Positions 1 to 5,950 of a stretch of 8,706 nucleotides of DNA are shown in pieces. The stretch covers positions 1 through 8,706 of the forward strand of contig CALDGV010000754.1 in the NCBI GenBank assembly GCA_937941745.1, in the 5' to 3' direction. Position 1 is the stretch's first letter; the number at the start of each line of letters is the position of its first letter. Source of the DNA: an uncultured Prosthecobacter sp. Its GTDB lineage: Bacteria; Verrucomicrobiota; Verrucomicrobiia; Verrucomicrobiales; Verrucomicrobiaceae. The notes below the pieces were generated by a model. That model had not been told where the DNA came from, ran no database searches, and was given only the letters and a program-made list of their open reading frames with translations. Both the position numbers and the translations under genes were made by a program.

Positions 1-566
1 TCCACGTCGGCCTTGGCGTCCTCTTCGTAGCAGAGGTCAAGAAGGGCTTCGTCCTTCCAGATGCCGGCGCTGATGGCGGCGACCTTCTTTTTCAGTGGCT
101 GCTGGGTGATCTTGCCCTTTTCGAGCAGGCGGTTGAAGGCGATGGCGGTGGCCACGCAGGCTCCGGTGATGGAGGCCGTTCGTGTGCCGCCATCGGCCTG
201 CAGCACGTCGCAGTCGATGCAGAGGGTGCGCTGGCCGAGCTTGGTGAGGTCCACCACCGCCCGCAGGCTGCGGCCGATGAGGCGCTGGATCTCGATGCTG
301 CGGCCATCGGGGCGTCCGCGCGAGCTGTCCCGGTCTTTGCGGTCCAGGGTCGAATAGGGCAGCATGGAATACTCGGCCGTGAGCCAGCCGCCGGGCACGT
401 TCTGCACCTTCATCCAGCGGGGCACTTCATCCTGGATGGTGGCCGCGCAGATGACCCGGGTGTTGCCGTAGGCGATGAGCACGGAGGCGTTGGCGTGAGG
501 GGCGATGTCGAGGATGAATTCGACTGGACGAAGTTGGTCGGCGCTGCGGCCGTCGATGCGGGGCAT
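1..566 (-). CDS. rph: Ribonuclease PH, N-terminal 188 residues (runs off left edge)
   Basis: RNase PH is a phosphate-dependent 3'-5' exoribonuclease that trims the 3' ends of tRNA precursors in the cytoplasm. The visible 188 residues cover most of the single PH domain. They show the opening MPRIDGRSADQLRP, the G34-N-T-R substrate loop, the EYSMLPYSTLDRK segment (65-77), the phosphate-site block GRSIEIQRLIGRSLR (88-102), the DCDVLQADGGTRTASITGA signature (118-136) and the LLDLCYEEDAKADV stretch near the end. The family is usually about 240 residues, so roughly 50 lie beyond base 1. The start at 566 was chosen because MPR(x)DGR is the family's usual beginning. An in-frame ATG at 578 would add only four residues and overlaps a possible -10 element. 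The gene diverges from the TPR gene. Identification is very secure; only the exact start is open. Confidence 0.96.
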   Translation of the reverse strand, partial: MPRIDGRSADQLRPVEFILDIAPHANASVLIAYGNTRVICAATIQDEVPRWMKVQNVPGGWLTAEYSMLPYSTLDRKDRDSSRGRPDGRSIEIQRLIGRSLRAVVDLTKLGQRTLCIDCDVLQADGGTRTASITGACVATAIAFNRLLEKGKITQQPLKKKVAAISAGIWKDEALLDLCYEEDAKADV

Positions 567-573
567 GATTCCT

Positions 574-602
574 GGCATAGCGGCAGCCCGCTGGAAGGTC
601 AA
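574..602 (-). promoter_or_regulatory. Possible sigma-70-like promoter for rph
   Basis: On the minus strand TTGACC (602-597) and TATGCC (579-574) are separated by exactly 17 nt. The -35 matches consensus at five of six positions, the -10 only at the first three. Transcription would begin about 7 nt downstream, at or next to the A of the ATG at 566, which would make the rph transcript leaderless or nearly so. The call rests on pattern alone; the weak -10 keeps confidence low. Confidence 0.35.
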
Positions 603-711
603 GAACACAGGCCAAGGCCGCCATCGGGCAACATCAGCTCCAAGGCATAAAGCGCTTGTGGCAGGCATGAGTCTGCTGTTCTCATCAAGCCGAAATCTTT
701 GCCGCAACATC
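579..711. other. Divergent intergenic region between rph and the TPR gene
   Basis: This 133-nt spacer must hold the promoters of both divergent genes. Apart from the candidate rph promoter within it, I see no convincing plus-strand -35/-10 pair, no clear Shine-Dalgarno ahead of 712, no operator-like palindrome and no terminator. An in-frame ATG at 667 lies inside it and could be an earlier start for the TPR protein. Confidence 0.5.
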
Positions 712-1191
712 ATGACCGAATGGGATCGCCGCATCACGGCCGCACAAGGGTATGTGGAACTTGGCCTTCACGACGAGGCACGGGCGGAGCTGGCTCTGCT
801 GCCGCCTCCGGCGCATGAACGGGCGGATGTGCTGGAACTCACCGTGCTCTGCCACATGCATGATCATGCCTGGGCTGAGGCGCTGGTCCTGGCTCAAAAA
901 CTCTGCCAACTGGAGCCCGATCAGCCTGGAGGCTTCATTCATGCCGCCTTCTGCCTGCACGAGCTCGGGCGGACGGCTGAGGCGCTGGAGCTGCTGGCTC
1001 GTGGACCTGCCACCCTGCGCACCAAGCCCGTTTATTATTACAACCTGGGCTGCTATCTCGCCCGTCTCGGGCAGGAGGAAAAGGCCCTGCAGCTGCTCAA
1101 GCAGTCTTTTGAAATGGATGGCGACCTGCGCCGCGATGCGCGCCATGATCCTGATCTCCACAGCCTTCGCCAGAAACTGGAGACCCTCTGA
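712..1191 (+). CDS. Small tetratricopeptide-repeat (TPR) protein
   Basis: This 159-residue, cytoplasmic, all-helical protein has three to four TPR-like helix pairs. The clearest is residues 109-136, YYNLGCYLARLGQEEKALQL followed by LKQSFEMD, which has the TPR pattern of an early aromatic or Leu, Gly at position 8 and Ala at position 20. Weaker repeats lie near 5-34, 39-72 and 73-101 (HELGRTAEALELL). TPRs bind partner proteins, but nothing here identifies the partner. The C-terminus (RRDARHDPDLHSLRQKL) is a tail often seen after the last repeat in this kind of small TPR protein. I chose the ATG at 712 because the sequence after it reads directly into the first helix; in-frame ATGs at 667 and earlier add unstructured residues, and no start has a good ribosome site. 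The serine hydrolase gene begins 8 nt after the stop, suggesting co-transcription. Confidence 0.85.
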   Translation: MTEWDRRITAAQGYVELGLHDEARAELALLPPPAHERADVLELTVLCHMHDHAWAEALVLAQKLCQLEPDQPGGFIHAAFCLHELGRTAEALELLARGPATLRTKPVYYYNLGCYLARLGQEEKALQLLKQSFEMDGDLRRDARHDPDLHSLRQKLETL

Positions 1192-1199
1192 CCTTCCCC

Positions 1200-2408
1200 A
1201 TGGGTTTTCGGCCTTCCGTCCCTCCTGCCATGTTCCAACCCACCTCCAGCCACCTAGCGGCCGTCACCGGCTGGTTTGAAGACAATTTCCGTCAGCGCGG
1301 TGAGCTGGGAGCATCAGTGTCCATCTGGCAGAGCGGGCGGGAAATCCTGCATCTCAGTTCTGGTCATGCGGATCGTGCCCGGGCCAGGCTGTGGACGGAC
1401 GAGACCTTGGTGCCTGTCTGGTCCGCCACGAAAGGCCCTGCCGCTGTCTGTGCCTTGATGGCCCTTCATGAGGCGCGGCTGCCGCTGGACTGCCCGGTGG
1501 GTGAGATCTGGCCGGAGTTTGTCAGCGCTGGCAAGGCGCACATGACCTTTGCCCACTTCTTCTCCCACACGGCCGGCCTGTGCGCCCTCGATGAACGAGT
1601 GCCGATCATGAACTATGAGGCGGTTGTTGAGGCCCTTGAGCGTCAGCAACCCCTTTGGGAACCCGGAATGAAGCAGGGTTACCATGCACGCACGTTCGGG
1701 TTTTTGATGGATGAAATCGTGCGCCGGGTGACCGGGGCGGAATCGCTGGGGGAATATTTTCGCGAGATGTTCGGCAGCCAGCTTGGCTTGGATTTTTGGA
1801 TCGGCCTGCCCACTGCCCAGCATGAGCGCGTGGCCACCGTCTATCCTGGCAAGATCAGCATTGCCGATGCCGACCGGCCCTTTCTCAAGGCTTTCTCCAC
1901 CAGTGGCACCCTCACTCAGCGCACCTTTGCTTCCCCCATCGGACTGAATGCCGTGCAGGATTTCAATCAGCCGGAAACCTGGCAGCATGGCTATGCCAGC
2001 ATGGGCGGGGTCGGCAGTGCCCGTGGACTGGGGCAGTTTTATGCCATGCTTGCGCTCGCTGGGCAGTGGCGGGGGCGTGAGATCCTGCCGGCGTCCATCG
2101 TGCAGCAGCTAAGCCAGACCTTGTCTGAGGAAGATGACCTCGTGCTCTGCACGCCTGTCGAGTTTGGTGCCGGAGTGATGAAGGATCCGATGCACCACGA
2201 CCCGGAACTCCCGCCTGGCAAGCTTCGTCAGCACTACGGCCCATCTCTCTCAGCCTTTGGACATCCTGGGGCTGGCGGTTGCCTGGCTTTTGCAGATCCG
2301 GAGAATGAGATCGCCTTTGCCTACGTGATGAACCAGATGGAGACAGGAGCTCTGCCTGGGCCGAAATGCACCGGCATGATCGACCGTCTCTACGGCCTCG
2401 CAGAATAA
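1200..2408 (+). CDS. Class C beta-lactamase-fold serine hydrolase (CubicO / family VIII esterase-like)
   Basis: This 402-residue protein has the penicillin-binding-protein/class C beta-lactamase fold. The nucleophile motif S-x-x-K is S75-A-T-K78, within VWSATKGPAAV. HTAGL (123-127) and WEPG (153-156) are typical family landmarks. The second catalytic element is Y161-H-A, where class C beta-lactamases have Y-x-N. The third is H355-P-G-A-G-G in place of K-T-G. Loss of the Asn and the KTG Lys, together with HxG, is what carboxylesterases of family VIII and EstB-like enzymes show, so ester hydrolysis is more likely than antibiotic resistance. There is no signal peptide, so it is probably cytoplasmic. 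It follows the TPR gene by 8 nt. The start may instead be the ATG at 1230 (MFQPTSSHL), since the first ten residues look unconserved and no strong ribosome site marks either codon. The substrate is unknown. Confidence 0.88.
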   Translation: MGFRPSVPPAMFQPTSSHLAAVTGWFEDNFRQRGELGASVSIWQSGREILHLSSGHADRARARLWTDETLVPVWSATKGPAAVCALMALHEARLPLDCPVGEIWPEFVSAGKAHMTFAHFFSHTAGLCALDERVPIMNYEAVVEALERQQPLWEPGMKQGYHARTFGFLMDEIVRRVTGAESLGEYFREMFGSQLGLDFWIGLPTAQHERVATVYPGKISIADADRPFLKAFSTSGTLTQRTFASPIGLNAVQDFNQPETWQHGYASMGGVGSARGLGQFYAMLALAGQWRGREILPASIVQQLSQTLSEEDDLVLCTPVEFGAGVMKDPMHHDPELPPGKLRQHYGPSLSAFGHPGAGGCLAFADPENEIAFAYVMNQMETGALPGPKCTGMIDRLYGLAE

Positions 2409-2459
2409 GCGCATGCTTTGAGCTCGGAGGATTGGTGAAGCACAAGATCGGCAGTGTGG

Positions 2460-2474
2460 TAGTGGATTCCACTA
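2460..2474. promoter_or_regulatory. Perfect 15-bp palindrome, possible operator upstream of the AraC-type gene
   Basis: TAGTGGA-T-TCCACTA is a perfect inverted repeat with 7-bp arms around one central base, in the middle of the 173-nt gap between the serine hydrolase stop and the regulator start. An inverted repeat of this size in a gap ahead of a regulator gene is typical of a repressor or autoregulation site. A very weak promoter-like pair (TTGGTG at 2432, TGTGGT at 2455, 17-nt spacer) ends where it begins, which would place it at the transcription start. AraC proteins more often bind direct repeats, so another regulator is possible. It could also be chance. Confidence 0.35.
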
Positions 2475-2581
2475 TGCCGGGGCTGCGGACACTGCGCATG
2501 AATTGTCCCGTAGCCGACCCCAATAGAGCAATCCATGCACAAGTACTAGCATCGGGGCGTCAACCTAAACCAACACGCCTT

Positions 2582-3400
2582 ATGCAAACCGAAACATCCA
2601 AGCACCACGGCCAGCACCGCTTCATTGAAACCCTCGCTGAGAGCGACTTGTTTCAAGGCTACCAGCACGCCTTCCACACCCTGACAGGACTGCCGCTCAG
2701 TCTCCGGGCTCAGGAAGACGAAGAATTCGTCGAGGAAGTGGTCACCAAGAAAGGCGTGGCCGGTGTGGTGCAGTCTCTTGTGCCTGTTCGTGTCGGCAAG
2801 ACCCCTGTGGCACTTCTCGAAACCGGCGGTGTCCGCCTTGAAGCTGCGACTCCTGAAGCTTTCGCTCCTCTGGCCAACGCCCTTTTGGATGACAACCGCA
2901 GCGCGGCTGAAATCCGCGGTGCCCGCGTGCACTTTGAGCAGGTGCCGGTGATGGCTCCTGAGCGTTATCATGCAGCGCTCGCCATCCTGCGCTCCTTCTC
3001 CGTGCAGCTGGGTGAATGCGCCCATCGCATGCTCTTCGCCCAGACTACGCATGAGCCCCAGGCCGTCCGCAGCGCCAAGATCTACATTCATGCCCACCTT
3101 GCCGAGTCCATGACCCTCGAAGGCGTGGCCAAGGCTGTGAACGTGAGCCCGTTCCACTTCTGCAAGATCTTCAAGCGCGCCACCGGCCTCACCTTCACGG
3201 ACTTCGTGAACCGGGCCCGTGTGGAAAAAGCCAAGCGCATGCTCATGAAGCCGGATGCCCGCATCACTGAGGTGGCCTACGACGTGGGTTTCCAGAGCCT
3301 CTCGCACTTCAACCGCAGCTTCCGTCGCATCGCCAGTGAGTCGCCGACGGAATACCGCAGCCGGATGAAGAATGAGCGTGGTTACGCCATCGCCGCCTGA
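2582..3400 (+). CDS. AraC-family transcriptional regulator with a shortened PocR-like sensory domain
   Basis: This 272-residue DNA-binding regulator has a C-terminal AraC domain at about 163-262 with two helix-turn-helix units. The first is around MTLEGVAKAVNVSPFHFCKIF (177-197). The second is around ITEVAYDVGFQSLSHFNRSF (228-247) and is followed by the family signature ending SPTEYR. The N-terminal part (about 15-100) contains F31-H-T-L-T-G-L-P-L-S-L and VPVRVGKTPVALLETGGVRL (67-86), which resemble the start and end of the PocR ligand-binding domain. The Cys-containing stretch normally between them is missing. The only cysteines in the protein are C146 and C194, outside this domain. The start at 2582 begins a natural N-terminus; the open frame extends back to 2366, inside the serine hydrolase gene, but that part reads as low-quality sequence. 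No Shine-Dalgarno is visible. A strong hairpin follows 29 nt after the stop. The target genes are not shown by the sequence. Confidence 0.9.
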   Translation: MQTETSKHHGQHRFIETLAESDLFQGYQHAFHTLTGLPLSLRAQEDEEFVEEVVTKKGVAGVVQSLVPVRVGKTPVALLETGGVRLEAATPEAFAPLANALLDDNRSAAEIRGARVHFEQVPVMAPERYHAALAILRSFSVQLGECAHRMLFAQTTHEPQAVRSAKIYIHAHLAESMTLEGVAKAVNVSPFHFCKIFKRATGLTFTDFVNRARVEKAKRMLMKPDARITEVAYDVGFQSLSHFNRSFRRIASESPTEYRSRMKNERGYAIAA

Positions 3401-3429
3401 TTCTGCCGCAAGGCAGCCTGAAGCCAGTC

Positions 3430-3466
3430 AACGTCCGGGCGGGGAAACCTGCCCGGACGTTCTTTT
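3430..3466 (+). terminator. Strong rho-independent terminator after the AraC-type gene
   Basis: The arms 3430-3443 and 3448-3461 pair over 14 bp (AACGTCCGGGC with GCCCGGACGTT, then one G-T wobble and two G-C pairs), leaving a GAAA tetraloop at 3444-3447. A T-rich tail (TCTTTT, then another CTTTT run at 3471-3475) follows on the plus strand. The minus strand has no T-tract after the stem, so it is directional for the regulator. It also sits 20 nt past the stop of the convergent asparaginase gene, where it may stabilise that mRNA's 3' end. Confidence 0.85.
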
Positions 3467-3480
3467 GCGCCTTTTCAGAC

Positions 3481-4485
3481 TCACTGGGACGAAGTCTCGC
3501 TGAAAATGGCCACGTGAGCCTCACCTGATTCGGTGATCCAGGCATGAAACATGCCTTCAGTGTTGAAGCAGGCGCTCATGACGCCCTGCGCGTTGAGTGC
3601 GATCAGGCCGCCTGTGCCTCCTTGAGTCTTCAACTGTTCATGAATGATGGCGTGCGCCGTCTCCCTCAGCCCTGCCTTGCCGTGTTTGATCCTCGCAGCC
3701 ACGTCGTGGGCGACGACATGGCGGATGAAAAACTCACCATGACCTGTGCACGAGACCGCGCACACGCCATCCTCGGCGTAGGTGCCTGCGCCGATGATGG
3801 GTGAATCACCCACCCGGCCAGGACGTTTGTTCACCATGCCTCCTGTTGAGGTGCCAGCCGCGAGATGACCTCCCGCATCCAGTGCCACGGCACCCACCGT
3901 GCCGATGTTGAAGCTGTAATCAGACTGGGAGGCATTCGCCGCGGATTTCCTTTTCGCTTCTTTGGCACGTTCGAGCCGCTGTTGCTGCTCAGGCGTGACA
4001 AACCAGGCAGGCTTTTCAAGCGGCAGAGACTTTTCCTTGGCGAGGTCCAGGGCGCCCTCGCCAATCAGCAGCACATGAGGTGTGTCTGTCATCACGAGCC
4101 GTGCTAGTCGGATGGGATTGCGCACCTGGGTGACAGCCGCCACGGCCCCTGCCTTGAGATCGGCGCCATTCATGACCGAGGCATCCATTTCCACGGCCCC
4201 TTCGGTGTTTAGCACGGAACCCCGGCCCGCGTTGAATTCCGGCGCATCCTCCAGCACGACAATGGCCGCCTCCACGGCATCGAGGCTCGAGGCTCCACCT
4301 TTCAGCGCCGAGTGCCCCGCCTGCAGAGCCTGCTCCAGCACTTTGCGGGCACGTTCCTCCTTGGCGGGAGAGAGGTCTGCACGCCGCACTCCCGCGCCGC
4401 CATGCAGCACGAGCACCACGCGGTCCTGCGCCAGCGCAGGCTGGATCAGCAGCAGTAGAAAAGCGGCAGCGAGGAGGCGTTTCAT
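3481..4485 (-). CDS. Exported isoaspartyl peptidase / plant-type L-asparaginase (Ntn hydrolase)
   Basis: This 334-residue precursor belongs to the N-terminal-nucleophile hydrolases that self-cleave into alpha and beta subunits and hydrolyse beta-aspartyl (isoaspartyl) dipeptides and L-asparagine. The autocleavage and catalytic residue is T196 in NIGTVGAVALD, giving an alpha chain of about residues 20-195 and a beta chain of 196-334. Substrate-pocket motifs are present: GTSTGG (211-216), R224 and D227 in GRVGDSPIIGAGTYA, and CTGHGE (246-251). The N-terminal half has LHGGAG (28-32) and EFNAGRGSVLN (83-93). Residues 1-19 are a signal peptide with an ALA cleavage site before Q20, so it acts in the periplasm or outside, unlike cytoplasmic E. 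coli IaaA. Its ATG overlaps the TGA of the upstream amidohydrolase (ATGA), with no clear ribosome site of its own, so translation is probably coupled. The catalytic set is complete. Confidence 0.95.
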   Translation of the reverse strand: MKRLLAAAFLLLLIQPALAQDRVVLVLHGGAGVRRADLSPAKEERARKVLEQALQAGHSALKGGASSLDAVEAAIVVLEDAPEFNAGRGSVLNTEGAVEMDASVMNGADLKAGAVAAVTQVRNPIRLARLVMTDTPHVLLIGEGALDLAKEKSLPLEKPAWFVTPEQQQRLERAKEAKRKSAANASQSDYSFNIGTVGAVALDAGGHLAAGTSTGGMVNKRPGRVGDSPIIGAGTYAEDGVCAVSCTGHGEFFIRHVVAHDVAARIKHGKAGLRETAHAIIHEQLKTQGGTGGLIALNAQGVMSACFNTEGMFHAWITESGEAHVAIFSETSSQ

Positions 4486-5936
4486 CGGGAAAGTCTCACC
4501 GAACGGCCTGGGCGGGCTTCTTTCACCAGCGCACCATCACGCACGACGAATTCGCCACCCACGATGACCTGGGAAATGCCGGTGGAAGGCGTGGTGGGCG
4601 CTTCAAAGGTGGCGCGGTCGATGATCTTCGCCGGATCGAACACCGTGATGTCCGCATCTGCGCCAATGGCGATGCGGCCTTTGCTGCGCATCGAAGGGAC
4701 ATGACCCTCCAGGCGGCGTGCAGGAAGAAGGGTCATTTTCGCCAGCGCCTCCATGAGCGGTAGCAGCTTCTTTTCGCGCACATAACGGCCGAGCACGCGC
4801 GCATAGGTCCCCGCGCCGCGCGGATGGCCTTTCCCGTCCACGAAGGGCACGCCGTCACTGGCGATCATCACACCTGGATGGGCGATGGCCATTTCCACGG
4901 GACCATCCTTCATCATGTGCATGATCACCCAGCCTCCTTCTTTGCGATAGGTTTCAAAGGTCACTGCCGTCAGCCGTTCGCCGGTGGCTGCCCACACGAT
5001 GTCGCCATGGCTGATGCGCAGATTCTCCTGCCAGCCTGGATTGAACATCGCCGACTCCAGGCGCGTGGATGCCGCTGTGTAGGGATAGACCTCTGTGGTG
5101 AGATCCAGCCCCTCTGCCCGGCCTGCATCAATCAGTCGCAGCACCTCGGGGACATCAGAAAGGCCGCTGCTCCCTACATGGACGATGTGCAGAAAGGTCC
5201 GCGTTTTCCGTGCGATGTCGATTGCTTCGCGGATCGCTCCGATGCCAAAGGCGCGTGTGTGCACAAAGACCGGCACCTTTCGCGCGGCCGCAAGCCGGAA
5301 GACCTGCTCAATCTCCTCCACGGTGGCTCCGGGGGTGTAATTGATGCCCACGCCAATCCCCAGGGCACCCTCGTCCAGGCCCGCATTCAAACTCTCAAGC
5401 AGTCTTTGCATTTCGACTGCGCCCGCTGGCTGGTTCGCTCCTGCTGGATTTGGGCCGAGCTTTGCCATGCCTGCACGACGAAGCGATGGTGGCGCCTCCT
5501 TAAGCTCAGGATGAAAGGCTGCAAACCTGGCCGAAATGTGCCCCACCGTGGCACCATAATGAATGGGAGCTTTTCCCTCCATCGAGGCATACCACGATGA
5601 CACCGGGCTGACACCTCCCTCCATTTCCAGGGCGGTCGTGACACCATCCTGGGCCTTGATCTGCAGGTCCGTGGTTGTCTGCCCATGTGCATGCAGGTCG
5701 ATGAAGCCTGGTGCGACGACACTGCCTGCTGCATCCACCACCACGGCACCCTGAAGCGGCGTTTCAGAGAGGACGACGATTTTGCCGGATCGAACCCCCA
5801 CATGCCTGGGTGCGTCCAGTCCGCTGGCAGGATCCATCACGCGTCCATTCGCAATCACCAGGTCAAGCGGTTCTGCCGCGAGCACTTGCGAGCAGGTCAT
5901 TCCAAAAAGCGCGAGAAGAGCGGAGGGAATTTTCAT
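4482..5936 (-). CDS. Exported D-aminoacylase-type amidohydrolase (N-acyl-D-amino-acid deacylase family)
   Basis: This 484-residue metal-dependent amidohydrolase resembles enzymes that remove the acyl group from N-acyl-D-amino acids such as N-acyl-D-glutamate. It has a beta-sandwich start (LVIANGRVMDPASGLD, 26-41), then the TIM-barrel metal motif PGFID-LH82-A-H84. Further metal or catalytic candidates are H226 (VFVHTRAFG), H253 (LHIVHVG) and D361 (IASDGVPF). HPRGAGTYARVLGRYVRE (371-388) is a hallmark of the D-aminoacylase group. The family's bridging Cys, in a GNCG motif after GVTT, is absent: the region reads GVTTALEMEGG (98-108), leaving E104 or E106 as candidates. Residues 1-20 look like a signal peptide (cleavage VLA before AEP). 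The start has a GAGGA ribosome site 9 nt upstream that overlaps the previous gene's stop. It is 12 nt after the metallopeptidase gene and overlaps the asparaginase gene by 4 nt. The family call is firm; the substrate is inferred. Confidence 0.9.
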   Translation of the reverse strand: MKIPSALLALFGMTCSQVLAAEPLDLVIANGRVMDPASGLDAPRHVGVRSGKIVVLSETPLQGAVVVDAAGSVVAPGFIDLHAHGQTTTDLQIKAQDGVTTALEMEGGVSPVSSWYASMEGKAPIHYGATVGHISARFAAFHPELKEAPPSLRRAGMAKLGPNPAGANQPAGAVEMQRLLESLNAGLDEGALGIGVGINYTPGATVEEIEQVFRLAAARKVPVFVHTRAFGIGAIREAIDIARKTRTFLHIVHVGSSGLSDVPEVLRLIDAGRAEGLDLTTEVYPYTAASTRLESAMFNPGWQENLRISHGDIVWAATGERLTAVTFETYRKEGGWVIMHMMKDGPVEMAIAHPGVMIASDGVPFVDGKGHPRGAGTYARVLGRYVREKKLLPLMEALAKMTLLPARRLEGHVPSMRSKGRIAIGADADITVFDPAKIIDRATFEAPTTPSTGISQVIVGGEFVVRDGALVKEARPGRSVRLSR

Positions 5937-5945
5937 GGCAACTTG

Positions 5946-5950
5946 TCCTC
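5946..5950 (-). promoter_or_regulatory. Shine-Dalgarno GAGGA deciding the amidohydrolase start
   Basis: On the minus strand GAGGA lies 9 nt before the ATG at 5936 and shares bases with the TGA stop of the metallopeptidase gene (TGAGGA). It supports that start codon and suggests ribosomes terminating upstream can reinitiate. It is the only convincing ribosome site in the minus-strand cluster. Confidence 0.7.

Noticed and set aside
2402..2425. AAGC-GCAT-GCTT hairpin after the serine hydrolase as a terminator
   Set aside because: A 4-bp stem without a T-run is too weak to call.
2366..2581. 72-residue N-terminal extension of the AraC-type regulator from an ATG inside the serine hydrolase gene
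   Set aside because: It overlaps the end of a confident gene, spans the palindrome and reads as irregular sequence; the protein from 2582 already has complete domains.
2546..3307. 253-codon minus-strand open frame opposite the AraC-type gene
   Set aside because: It is antisense to a confident gene, shows no recognisable domain and is explained by GC-rich codon bias.
4824..5600. 258-codon plus-strand open frame opposite the amidohydrolase
   Set aside because: Its composition (rich in His, Cys and Arg) is that of a shadow frame and no motif is visible.
5875..5936. Lipoprotein signal in the amidohydrolase (Cys15 in its leader)
   Set aside because: Residues before the Cys are G-M-T, not a lipobox, and a normal VLA cleavage site follows.
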